A DNA stretch of 64,000 nt from Corallium rubrum (lineage: Eukaryota; Cnidaria; Anthozoa; Scleralcyonacea; Coralliidae), in the NCBI GenBank assembly GCA_964035015.1, contig CAXIUP010000191.1, positions 62,001 through 126,000 of the forward strand, read 5' to 3'. This document shows positions 19,576-31,154 of the stretch, in pieces. The first letter of the stretch is position 1, and each line of letters starts with the position of its first letter. Below the pieces are notes generated by a model. The model saw only the letters and a program-made list of their open reading frames with translations, had not been told where the DNA came from and ran no database searches. The position numbers and the translations under genes are program-made.

Positions 19576-22500
19576 ATTGTAAATATTCAAGGCCCTGTAA
19601 TTCCTAAATTCAAAATCTACCCAATCCTTTATATACTGACAGTATTTCACTGTGTATAAGTCGATTTTCTAGGACTTAAAATTGATGTCTAAAAGCCAAC
19701 CTCTACCTGTATAAAGAGTCATAAAATTATGCATGAAACCAATGATATTAAATTTTGTGTGAATACTACGGTATTCTGTGTATAGTACCTATCTCAAAAA
19801 TCACGATTTGTTTGGTCAAAAAATAGGGGGTCAACTCATATGCAAGGTTGACTTATATACAGCGAAATACAGTACTGTACTACAGTGCCTTTTCACCCTT
19901 GATAACTGGACAAAATCCTTAGGATTCTTTAAAGCATTCTTTTTTCAGAATAAATACATCTAGTAATTATTTTAGGGAAGATACAAGAATGGCAGACTGG
20001 AAAGTTGTTTGCTAAGTGAAATGTTCACAGTAGAAACTCGGAATGGATCAGGAATGAATGCCAGCCCTGGTGATTATTGCTATCCATTTGATGCCATGAC
20101 CGGAAAAACTCAAGAGTTGATAAATAAGGATGCCACAGTGACATATATAGATAACCAACAAAAGGTACAATAAATTATTACACAATTGTACATTAATTTA
20201 AAATATTTAAAAATTAAGATCTTAGTTGTATTGAATCATGTGAAAACACTGAACAGTAAAATGATAATTTATACCAGAACAAAGAGATTAAATGAAAGTA
20301 CTTATTACCTTCTAGCAAGGGTATGGAATCATGAAGAATGCCTGCATAATTGCCATTAAACTCCATGACAAAGAATGGGTGAAGTTACAGCAGTTTGTAC
20401 CATCTACTGGTGATGACAATAACATCCTCTATGGGAGTTTTTACTGGCCAATTCTGGAACTAACAGAAAACGTAATATTTGTTGAGTCAAACCAAGTCAT
20501 CAACAAAGCATCACTAATGCATGATTGCAAAAAATGGGCAATGCTCCTTTGGTTTGGAAGAAAGACAGGCAACTATTGAAAGGGAAGCTATAACCAGGAA
20601 TGAACTTTTGTTTGTCCATTCTGATTATAAGTATTATATTTATTTAGTAAATAGATTTTACCTTAGTGATAGCACCAATGGCAATGTTTAAACGAAATCC
20701 ATTCACTATTCCATTGAAGTCCTCAGTTCCTTTCTACCAGACTATTACAATAACACAAGTTGATTCACATGATTTCCAAACTACATGTTATAATATTATA
20801 CATGTACAGCCATTCTTTTTCACAATCTCAACTGTTAAAAGAAATGGTACATGCATGTATATATAAGACCATATTAGTATAAAACAACAATGGACTCTGT
20901 GGATGGATATTTTGTAAACATTATATAGATATCTCCATGCAATGTAAATTTCTAATTAAAGAAAATGGCTTTATAGGATTGATGCCATTGCATTAGGACT
21001 TAATTATTAAATCCAGTGTGAGTGATTTAAAGTCATGTACTGCGCAGTGCCACACTGTTGAGAAGATTCGACAAGCAAAGTTCAAAATCAACAATTGCAA
21101 TATGTCTATCTGTTTTTGTATGTTTTGTTGTTCAAGACATTACTTTGTAAATAAATTAAGGGTAATCCCCGAGCCGGGCGACGGGCCGAAGGCCCGGAGC
21201 CCGGTGAGGGTGCTAATCTCGACACGCGTGGAATCCATTTTACACGCGTGTAGAAAAAGCGAGGGAGACGAAATCTGTGAAATAGTTTATTTATTTGTTT
21301 GTATATATATATGTTTGGTACGGTGTCACGCGGTAAGAATAGTTGGACACTGGTGACTAGCGACGAAGAAAACTAATAAATCTGTCAGTATTTTGCTTTC
21401 GTTTAACTAAATGGAGTCTGCTCTACTTAAATAATAAAAGTGAACAACGAAGAAAAGGATACAAACAGCCGGTTTAATATATTTTGAAGCGAAACCAAGA
21501 GAACCTGAAGAAACCAAACGCTGTATCATGGTAAACAACTCCGTGGTCTCAATTAAGTTAACGGTAGGGGATTTGTAATTTGTATTTTGTCCTTATGTCC
21601 TAAAACAATATACAGCTTCACGTTTTCATGCTTTCCCTTTGCTCGTCCAAACCATAAGTTAGCTTAACTAAAGCTAACTTAAACCGCTACCTTAGGCTTA
21701 CGTGGACGTGATGTTTTTCATTGACTTTGCATGCACTTTGTAATTTATTCAGTATTAAACATACGCATGGGCTTTGTCGGTTTTCTTGCCTGTATTTCCA
21801 ATTTTTCGACTGAAACGTTGGTCTGTTTAATACTTCTTTCTGGAATCTGATTCTACTGAATTGTTTTTATCTCAGACTATTATAAATGTAATTTTTGAGC
21901 TGTTAACTTTTAATTTTGCCTTTGCAAAACATCTATTGCATAGGCAAGCCATTTAAAGGCTTGCTAAAAAGAATCCATTTTGAAAACTAAAAACAATATA
22001 ATTTTTACAACCAGAATTTAATAATGAAATCTAAGTTTTGCTTTGATATGCTCAACTTTCATTAAATGATTTAAATAAGTTTTGTCATCCTATCCATAAA
22101 TTCTATAATTATCCCAAGGATTTAATATAATTTGTTTTTATATCTGTTTGTTTTTATATTGGCTGTATATCAGGAGTGCTTATTCTAATCAGGGAGTGGG
22201 TGGGTGGGGTGTTTCAAAAAAGCATGTAAAAGTGGGCGAGGGGTTGTTGTGTTTATGTATTTCTAGTATATAAGTAAAGTACATACATTTGATATGATTT
22301 GCTGATCTTTCCTTTGACTTCTTTGAATTTCCATGTGCTTAGCTTCTTTCTTTAATAACAAGACACCTCGGTCAGGTGTTCACTCGGGCTGCTGGAAAGT
22401 GCAGAGATCTCTATAACGCGCGAGCAAATAGGTGGGAGTGGGCCGAGGGAGATCAGATCGAAGGCTGAATGTAGTGCAGGACTATCCTGAATTGCCAAGC

Positions 22501-23075
22501 TAAAGTGTCTGGAATTCAGGATGATCCTGATGCCGAGGGGACTTGGCTGTCCCACATGCAGGATATTAAACTAAAAAGCATATAACAAAAAAACAGTAGG
22601 GGTGTTGTGGTCAGGGTCTGAGAGGTGGAACTTTCTCCCTTGGGGGGTTGTGGATAGATTTAGAGTTACCAGCGGTTGTCGTTAGGTTTAGGGTCAGCTT
22701 TAGAGGTGGGGGTCAGGGTTGGGTTTCATTTTCTTTAATATTCAGAATTATCTGGAATTCTAGACCATTTCACAAAAGTTACATATACAGGTCAAGTATT
22801 AACTAGCTTAAAAAGCTTAGTCCAGCACTTAGAAACTAGTACATCTAGTTCTGAACTGTTTCTAGTGTTTCTGACTGACTTATTGAGTTGCACAAAACTA
22901 TTAATAGGAATATTATAGTCAGTGGCGGATCAAGGCGAGGGCACTTTGGGCAAGTGCCAGGGGCCCCGCTCTCTGGGGCCCCGTCGATTTTTGGCGTAAG
23001 AAACTGTCTTGTAAATTAATTCTAAACTTTGAAATCATTGTTTGAAAATATCTGAGAAATAGAACCATAGTTCCA

Positions 23076-24888
23076 GAAATCTAGGTTGAGTACCATAGAA
23101 GTCTAGGTTGAGTACCATAGAAGTCTAGGTTGAGTACCATAGAAGTCTAGGTTGAGTACCATAGAAGTCTAGGTTGAGAACCATAGAAGTCTATGTTGAG
23201 TACCATAGAAATGTAGGTTGAGTACCATAGAAATCTAGGTTGAGTACCATAGAAGTCTAGGTTGAGTACCATAGAAATCTAGGTTGAGTACCATAGCAGT
23301 CTAGGTTGAGTACCAAAGAAGTCTAGGTTGAGTACCATAGAAATCTAGGTTGAGTACCATAGAAATCTAGGTTGAGTACCATAGAAATCTAGGTTGAGTA
23401 CCATAGAAGTCTAGGTTGAGTACCATAGAAATCTAGGTTGAGTACCATAGAAATCTAGGTTGAGTACCATAGAAGTCTAGGTTGAGTACCATAGAAATCT
23501 AGGTTGAGTACCATAGAAATCTAGGATGAGTACCATAGAAATCTAGGTTGAGTACCATAGAAGTCTAGGTTGAGTACCATAAATTAAAATCTAGGTTGAG
23601 TACCATAGAAGTCTTAAGGTTGAGTACCATAGAAGTCTAGGTTGAGTACCATAGAAGTCTAGGTTGAGTACCATAGAAATCTAGGTTGAGTACCATAGAA
23701 GTCTAGGTTGATTACCATAGAAGTCTAGGTTGAGTACCATAGAAATCTAGGTTGAGTACCTTAGAAGTCTAGGTTGAGTACCATAGAAATCTAGGTTGAG
23801 TACCATAGAAGTCTAGGTTGAGTACCATAGAAGTCTAGGTTGAGTACCATAGAAATCTAGGTTGAGTACCATAGAAATCTAGGTTGAGTACCATAGAAGT
23901 CTAGGTTGAGTACCATAGAAATCTAGGTTGAGTACCATAGAAATCTAGGTTGAGTACGATAGAAATCTAGGTTGAGTACCATATAAATGTAGGTTGAGTA
24001 CCATAGAAATCTAGGTTGAGTACCATAGAAGTTTAGGTTGAGTACCATAGAAGTCTAGGTTGAGTACCATAGAAATCTAGGTTGAGTACCATAGAAATCT
24101 AGTTTGAGTACCATAGAAGTCTAGGTTGAGTACCATAGAAGTCTAGGTTGAGTACCATAGAAATCTAGGTTGAGTACCATAGAAGTCTAGGTTGAGTACC
24201 ATAGAAGTCTAGGTTGAGTACCATAGAAATCTAGGTTGAGTACCATAGAAGTCTAGGTTGAGTACCATAGAAATCTAGGTTGAGTACCATAGAAGTCTAG
24301 GTTGAGTACCATAGAAATCTAGGTTGTGTACCATAGAAATCTAGGTTGAGTACCATAGAAATCTAGGTTGAGTACCATAGAAATCTAGTTTGAGTACCAT
24401 AGAAGTCTAGGTTGAGTACCATAGAAGTCTAGGTTGAGTACCATAGAAATCTAGGTTGAGTACCATAGAAGTCTAGGTTGAGTACCATAGAAGTCTAGGT
24501 TGAGTACCATAGAAATCTAGGTTGAGTACCATAGAAGTCTAGGTTGAGTACCATAGAAATCTAGTTTGAGTACCATAGAAGTCTAGGTTGAGTACCATAG
24601 AAGTCTAGGTTGAGTACCATAGAAATCTAGGTTGAGTACCATAGAAGTCTAGGTTGAGTACCATAGAAGTCTAGGTTGAGTACCATAGAAATCTAGGTTG
24701 AGTACCATAGAAGTCTAGGTTGAGTACCATAGAAATCTAGGTTGAGTACCATAGAAGTCTAGGTTGAGTACCATAGAAATCTAGGTTGTGTACCATAGAA
24801 ATCTAGGTTGAGTACCATAGAAATCTAGGTTGAGTACCATAGAAGTCTAGGTTGAGTACCATAGAAATCTAGGTTGTTGTACCATAGA
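23076..24888 (+). repeat. 22-bp minisatellite, right copy
   Basis: Same unit and same order of GAAGTC and GAAATC variants as 2827-4639, including the private variants. Arrays of this kind usually change quickly, so the identity is informative about the age of the duplication. Confidence 0.97.
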
Positions 24889-25163
24889 TAATGGAAAGGG
24901 AACTGGATACGAAACTTACGAAACTGGAAACGATGTTTGCATAAGCAGCTAATGCACACAACGGGTGGTCCCACATGGCCAGGATCGGCTATTGCCGAAA
25001 TTAAACAATAGTGTAATATCACTTAAGTTCAGCAGTGTCTGATATTAAACCACCAGTTAGGTGATTAGCCCCTTATAAGTGTATAATTACCATAGCAAAT
25101 TGCGCAAACATCGTTTCCGGTTTCGTAAGTTTCCTATTCAGTTCCCTTTCCATTATCTATGGT
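24881..25163. mobile_element. MITE with about 60-bp inverted ends, right copy
   Basis: Duplicate of 4632-4914, again directly joined to the minisatellite. Confidence 0.8.
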
Positions 25164-25488
25164 TGTACCCAGCGGCCAGGCGCCGTAGATTAACTGTTTT
25201 CAGATGATCATTCAGATTGTATGATAAATCATCCTGCCAGTTCAAAAACTTAAAATATATTTAGTTGCCCTGCATTGTAGTCTTTCAACCTTACTGATTT
25301 TAGTTATTGTCTGAGGTGCCCAAACTTCACATGTGTGGGCCAGGTACAGATGCACTAGCAAATATGCAATAGGTGACTGGTAAAATATACTCGCACCCTA
25401 CATCTATGCAATATCTTCATACAACATGAATCCAGATTCCATGTTTTTGCTTTAGAGCATGTTGGGAAGGCTCTTCAACTCTGCAGTG

Positions 25489-25589
25489 TTAGTACTGTAG
25501 TTGAATGTCAGACACTCTAATTTCTCTATACATTTTGGTACCATCCGCATATAACACACACTTGGCTGCTGATGTTATAATGGCATGTT
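25489..25589 (-). CDS. Possible terminal exon spanning the duplication edge
   Basis: After the acceptor CTGTAG the minus strand reads HAIITSAAKCVLYADGTKMY, then REIRVSDIQLQY and a stop. The frame runs without a break across 25564/25565, whereas the left copy switches frame partners there. I recognise no family, and no donor exon was found upstream. Confidence 0.3.
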
Positions 25590-25789
25590 CTACAGTAGGT
25601 ACCATTTGTGTTTTTACCGACTATTGCCTGTCTTTGAGTTTGAGATCGGCAATGGACAGTAGTCTTATTGATCTATTAGGATTTATATTCGAAGTGCTTT
25701 GAACCTTTGAGTATGTAATTTTATGACAAGTATGTTATCCATATCTTGAATCAGTCATGTTCTTCATATATATACAGTAATACTTTAAT

Positions 25790-26589
25790 CAGGGCCGCTT
25801 TATCCTATGGACAAAAGGGGCAGCTGCCCAGGGCCCCGCGTGAGTGGGGCCCCCCCGGCCCAATGAGAAAAAAAAGTTTATTAATTGTGAAACGACTTAA
25901 AGAATATTTGAATTTTGAGTTTTTAGTATCTGCACAATGTACATATTGAATATGTGCCGATTAAATAGGCTCATGAAAATTGCAACGATATATGTGCTGT
26001 ACAACTTTCCTTTCCGACACACAATTAGATAACGAAATTTGCTTTATTTCACTCGAGAAGGTTCTGGGAACTACACTTGGAGACTGCGGGAAGCAGTAAA
26101 CCGGAAACATGGCGGCTCTTATATTTAGAGATGTTGACATGTTGTTCTGCCATATTCTATTTATAACCTATTCTATGCAAGGAAAAGAAACATATTAATT
26201 GCCCCTGTACATACAGACGCTATAAAATTAACTTCAATATGCATGGGACCACTTACAACGTCAACGCTGTTCTCAGCTATGCCTCGACCAACTCTTAACG
26301 CTTTTTTCCTGCTCTCCGAACTTCCCGCGTGCATCCATAACTCGATGGAGCACGCCAAACCATGAACCATTTCTTAAATATCAAAACTCGTTATAATAGG
26401 GTTACTATATATTACCCGTTATATTAGGGTTACTATTATTAGGGTTACTATGTTACTAATATTTGGGTTTTAAACAATTCTTATCCTATTTTCCAAAAAT
26501 CCTATTTCCGCCTTTCCCAACATTTTCCTATATAGGGACCCCATCATATCTCTCTGCCCAGGGCCCCATAATCTGTTAATGCGGCCCTG
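25790..26589. mobile_element. hAT MITE with 8-bp target duplication and a nested foldback
   Basis: Ends CAGGGCCGC and GCGGCCCTG. Flanks ACTTTAAT at 25782-25789 and 26590-26597 match perfectly. CCCAGGGCCCC boxes lie near both ends. About 26225-26370 is one arm of the GAGCACG foldback family (TGCATCCATAACTCGATGG). Confidence 0.92.
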
Positions 26590-26666
26590 ACTTTAATGAC
26601 ATATTGGCATGTGTGTACAACAGTACAAGCTTCCTGCAAGCATAGCAAATATTGTATACAACTCGT

Positions 26667-26909
26667 TTAGTAATAAAGCACATAACTAATAATGCAAAAA
26701 TATAAAGATACTGTTACTGTCAACAAACTGTTAACTGTTTCCTTAAAGTCAGTCATCTTCATGAATGTTCCTTGTGTTGTCACATCTTGGATTTTGTTTG
26801 CAATAGTTTTCATGAGGTTTACAGGTCCTGAGATCATTGAACAACTGTTAGTATTGCTGAAGCCATGTGAAAAACCTAATTCCTCGACCAAAAGCATGAG
26901 AAAGTGCAA
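26667..26909 (-). CDS. Possible exon, unknown product
   Basis: The open minus-strand frame includes ELGFSHGFSNTNS and MKTIANKIQDVTTQGTFMKM. The opposite strand is also open over the same span (hydrophobic), so the strand is uncertain. No clear splice pair links it to 25489-25589. It may be a decayed exon or chance. Confidence 0.2.
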   Translation of the reverse strand: MHFLMLLVEELGFSHGFSNTNSCSMISGPVNLMKTIANKIQDVTTQGTFMKMTDFKETVNSLLTVTVSLYFCIISYVLYY

Positions 26910-26939
26910 ACAGTGCCAATATAAAGATCCAGAATGTTA

Positions 26940-27784
26940 GCGTTTTGATCCTCATCTCTGTACTGGCGATATTATAAAATATTTATAGAATGTAGAGACC
27001 TGTTTAGCCATGAGAAAAATATACTGGCTAGCTTTGCCTTTGACGAAATTGTTGGTAGGTTTTCCAAGTAAATTGCTTATATGGTTGATCAGTGATGTGC
27101 TTGATACACAGTTCCACAGAGTAGGAACGAAGGAACATGACTGTCGATGAATTTTCGAAGTGATGGAATCGAACACTCGAAGTCTCGAACACTCGAAGGC
27201 AGGCTCCATAAATGGGAGGTATTGCGCAATTTTGCAATTTTGTGTGGCGAAAAAAACAAACGGAGTCGAAACCTAGACTCGGCTACCACAGTAGCCCGAG
27301 TAATAATTCTTTTCATGCAGTGCGCATGACCAAAACGCGCGATAATACACGATAGACGGGGGAAAACGCGTAAAAAACGTGAAAAATTCTCGATTTAATT
27401 AAACGACAAAAACATGATATCATGCCCGAACAACCATGTCAGAACAACCATGTTCGTGCATGTTACTTCATCACGCCAAAACAACGCCGTTATCATGCAT
27501 GAAACTTGCTGTTTCAACAACCTTGTTCATGTCTGTTCCTTCGACAAGCCAATGAACAGATTGCTCCAACATGCATGAACAAGCTTGTCAGCATGCATGA
27601 ACAAGCCTGTCAACAACTATGTTCAAGCTGACCAGCTCAACCATGTTCAAGCTTGTCGACATCAACCATGTTCAAGCCTGTCAACAAAACAAAAACAAGC
27701 TGTGCGTTTTTACGCGTGTAGTTGTCGCGCTTGATTCTCAATTCAAAGCTTTCTTTCGAGTTTGTCTGCAGTAAATATGGTGGG
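26940..27784. other. No clear gene; degenerate CATGTTCAAGC repeats
   Basis: From about 27420 to 27680 the sequence contains repeated CATGTTCAAGC, CATGAACAAGC and TTGTCAACA pieces in both orientations. A GGCTACCACAGTAGCCCGAG box near 27281 recurs in reverse at about 57070. Confidence 0.55.
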
Positions 27785-28355
27785 CAGAGGCGTAGGAAGC
27801 GGGAGTGGGGGTGGGGGACCGGGATGTTTGAGCCCCCCAATTTTAAATGGGGGGCTGAGCCTCCCCCCCCCCCGCCTCCCCCCCAAACAAAAAAAATAAT
27901 AAATAAATAAATAAAAAAAATGGCGAGTATTTGGTCAGGAAAGTGTGCCGAGTCTGCCGAGTGACGACGACAACAAAGTTAATTCTACGGAAGCTAAGTT
28001 GAGAAAGAATTAAAAGCTATTGTGTAGGTGTTTAAACACAATTAGTGAAAGATTATTAAAGCGACTTCAATGCAAGCAATCCCTAAAAAGTGTTCAGTTT
28101 TGTGAAGTGTCGTCTGTCGAGGCTTTAAAGTATGTTGGTTTAATAATTTCTTCGTTTTTATGTTAAAATTTGAACTATGCTTGCCGTAGAATTAAATGAA
28201 AAAGTTTCCTCAAATTGCTGAAAATTGTGTTTCCGAGGTTCTAGATTTCAAAATTTTCCGGGAGAGCACCCCCGAACCCCGCTAAAAATGCGGTCACTGA
28301 TTATCTGCATGTCGACTTCAGCCGCCCCAACTTTGAATCCGTTCCTACACCTCTG
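27785..28355. mobile_element. hAT MITE with 8-bp target duplication
   Basis: Ends CAGAGGCGTAGGAAG and TTCCTACACCTCTG. Flanks ATGGTGGG (27777-27784 and 28356-28363) match exactly. A poly-C run and an AAATAAAT tract lie near the left end. Same family as 17963-18337. Confidence 0.93.
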
Positions 28356-28363
28356 ATGGTGGG

Positions 28364-29614
28364 TAGAAGGTTTCTCTAAAATATCAGCACTTTTTAGCCA
28401 CGGGATATAGGGCTTCTCTTGTCTTGAAAACAACGTTTCCGAAGAAACCGTCTGGCCAGTTGAAATGCTTTATTAAATTGAGACCATACAGTGCGCCATA
28501 CTGTATCTTTGCATTCGGCACTTAACATCCTAACATTGGCATCATTCTATTGCTTCTGGTATTAAATCTTCATCGTAAACTTCCCTATGAAGTATTGTAC
28601 CATTTTTAGGGTCTGGCTTGTTGAAACATCCGAATACAACACACCGCAAAAGTATTTCGTCCTCATTTGTATACTAAACAAATGTAGTCGCAAATACAGC
28701 TTGTCCCGATTTGACGTCATCATCAGCCTTATTCGGACTCAGACTCTTTTCTCCCGGCCATTGTTTGGATATATGTATTTGAATATCTTGGGAAGTTTTC
28801 ATCTGTTGAAGGAGTGTTATATATCGTTAGAACCGTCTCAATACGGCCGATTTTTACAGAAAAAAAATAATTCTTGTATATGCACTTTAATATCCAATCA
28901 CAGGTCGGAGCAATTCCTCCATTTAGCCAGACGTCTGGGATTGTTGTCACTGCCGTTGTAGCTATTTGAACATAACTGCACAAAACTATGCATAATTATG
29001 TTTCCCAAGTAATATTTGAGAAAAGCAATCAACCCAGGGCATTTTCCCACCTCCCAATTAAAGGAAGGCCCTGGGAACAAGGTTGTGAATGGACGAGTAA
29101 ATTTTCCAAATATTGCAGTTTTGTAAAAGTTAGGAGGGTGACACACATGCCAATAAAACATGGTGTTATTAGCAGGAATCCCGGCTTCTGCTTGGCCGAT
29201 AAATTTATTACTTCTGTTGTCAAGGTGATGTGTTGTCTACACATGCGTGTACATGAATATATAATTTTGGGGTTTAAAAATAATTGAAATGTATTTGACT
29301 GAGTTTAGCTGACGAATATCAAATTTTAATAAAATGATGTTAATTAATGCTATTCGCACATCGAAGTATAGCTAATCGAAGTAATTCTTTGAAGAGATTT
29401 GGAGATAGAATGAGTCAAATACTCGAAGCGCGATGCCGCGATCAAAGCGTTAAGTATCATAATTACATTAAACTGTTTAAGTTATAATTATGCCAAGTCA
29501 CATACAAATTATCCAAGCTACTCTTGGCCAAACATGCAAAGCTTAAGAGCGGGTATAAATTAAAAGTTGCAAACACGTTGTTGTATATAATAGTGCGAAT
29601 CTTTCTTTTATTTA
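28364..29614. other. No supported gene
   Basis: Several short frames on both strands overlap one another, without splice context or recognisable domains. Nothing else stands out. Confidence 0.5.
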
Positions 29615-30345
29615 GGGCCTGTTCATATGATCCCGGTAAGCGAGATGTCCCGCTTACTGGGGATCTCGCCTCGTAGTTATTTTCCTATTAAAATTTGCAT
29701 TGCGTTCATATGAGCTAGCGGGCTGGCCCGCCTACCGAGATCTCGGCAGATTTTGCCGAGACCATAGGTAGGCGGGATGAAAATTTTCCCATATGAACAC
29801 GCCATCCCGCTGGTGCTTACTTTGTGTTTCGCGCACGAATATTTTATTCTCTGATCCTGACCCTGAAAACACCCCAATCCTCAAACCTAATCCTAATTTC
29901 AATTCTAATTCTACCGCAACCCCAACTCCAACCCTAACCCTAACCCTAATCCTAACCCTAACTCTAAACCTAACCCTAATGCATATTCGTGCGCGAAACA
30001 CAAAGTAATAACCATCCCGCTTAATGGGGTAAAGTCAAGAAACACAAATTTGGAATTTTTCGCTTTGATTCGACGATTTTTATCGAATTTATGGTTCCCT
30101 TACAGACAACTAACAAATTTGTTGTCAAAACAACGATTTTTTACCCAAACCAACCCATTAAAACAACAAAATCGCGAATATTAGATATTTTTGCCAAATC
30201 GTGGGAATTTCTCGGCGTGCTAATTTTAGTAACTTATACACTTAAATGTCATCGGTAGGCGGGATGAAATTGCCATACGAACGCGCGAAATATTTCGCCT
30301 CGCTTACCGGGGCATCTCGCTTACCGGGATCATATGAACAGGCCC
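29615..30345. mobile_element. PIF/Harbinger-like MITE (TTA target site)
   Basis: Ends GGGCCTGTTCATATGATCCC and GGGATCATATGAACAGGCCC, flanked by TTA on both sides, as PIF/Harbinger elements target. Internal GAGATGTCCCGCTTAC boxes are also inverted. There is no transposase frame. A second foldback is nested at 29817-30008. Confidence 0.88.
29817..30008. mobile_element. Nested foldback with a telomere-like core
   Basis: The 26-bp ends start TTACTTTGTGTTTCGCGCAC and are mirrored by GTGCGCGAAACACAAAGTAA. The centre is (CCCTAA)n-like: CTAACCCTAACCCTAAT, with ATTCTAATT variants. Only the core is repetitive, so it looks like a small transposon that picked up or grew a microsatellite. Confidence 0.8.
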
Positions 30346-30348
30346 TTA

Positions 30349-31150
30349 ATACCGATTTCAAATCCGAGCCTGCTCTTTCAACATTATTGACATGGGGCGT
30401 CCGTGTGCACTAACATCTTTGCTAACTTTGGAATTGTTCCCGAAGCTGAGTCACAGTATTTGCAACAGAATTGCAATCTCGAATCAATCCGTACTCAAAG
30501 AGCGATATGTTTGTGCTACCACATATATAAATACACCATACCGCGCCAGATAACGTCATGCGGAAGTGATAAGTTTATCGGCTAATAAGAAGCCGGAGAG
30601 ATTCCTGCTAATAACGCCATGTCCAATAAATACACACACTGACACCCCCACTCTCGCTACAGACCTCAGGCCCTGATCTGCATTAAGTCAAAATATGTTA
30701 TATATTTAAAGATTTTAAGACCCTTATCTTTCGCTCAAGTGTCCTCAAAATTAGTCAAAACGCAGAAAATTCCACTTAAGAGACACAAACTACAAAAATT
30801 TTCAAAACGGATTTGCCCCCAAACGAAAAAAACAACAAACTACAAATGTGTCATTACAAATGTGAAGCTGGGGTCATAAACCAGTTTTGAACATGTCCCG
30901 AGGGGGGCCTAGAATGAAAAAAAGGTTGGAAACCACTATTGTACGTGACTGTATATAAATTCACCTTTTCTCCAAGTCCAAACTCTTTCTGAGCAGATCA
31001 TTCACTACAACTATTGACACTTGGCTGTCAATTTCTTTTCATAATTCACACAGTATGTAGGAACATACGCATATCTTTACGATTGTCATCACTTCAAATA
31101 TCATACACAATCCAACAGGGTTCTTCGACTTTTAAAGTCGCATTTAATTT
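30349..31150. other. No supported gene
   Basis: AT-rich unique-looking sequence without a coding frame of note. Confidence 0.5.
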
Positions 31151-31154
31151 AAGA

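Larger units (their letters stand above)
11711..20579 (+). pseudogene. Plavaka/CACTA-like transposase gene in nine exons, probably inactive
   Basis: Exons: 11711-11865, 11980-12065, 14461-14553, 15145-15426, 16187-16268, 17727-17873, 18951-19077, 19976-20164, 20316-20579. Recognisable blocks, in order, are TADNPRASEIEHHLGN then CRKC; TPVEIPHTVL then GPVKYLLG; YVGRDFKFWMQ; RFEAFNAIVCGLNVNSNRHA; and a C-terminal HDC. From memory this order matches Plavaka-type transposases of fungi (ADNP...CRKC, TPVEILH..LLG.VKY, VGRDF, RFE.FN...SNR.A). Phases agree except in two places. One base is missing near 15178 between HTVL and GPVKY. Exon 5 ends in phase 1 while exon 6 needs phase 2, and the usual KPKFH..LHL block is missing between them, so one exon is lost or unseen. 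N-terminal exons were not found. Introns hold Tc1, hAT, SINE and foldback insertions. It could instead be a decaying host gene derived from such an element. Confidence 0.6.
20249..25564. repeat. Right copy of the 5.3-kb duplication
   Basis: Matches 1-5315 (see that entry). Here the block is continuous with the upstream transposase exons on the left and with unique sequence on the right. It includes the transposase last exon (20316-20579) and its 3' flank. Confidence 0.95.
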
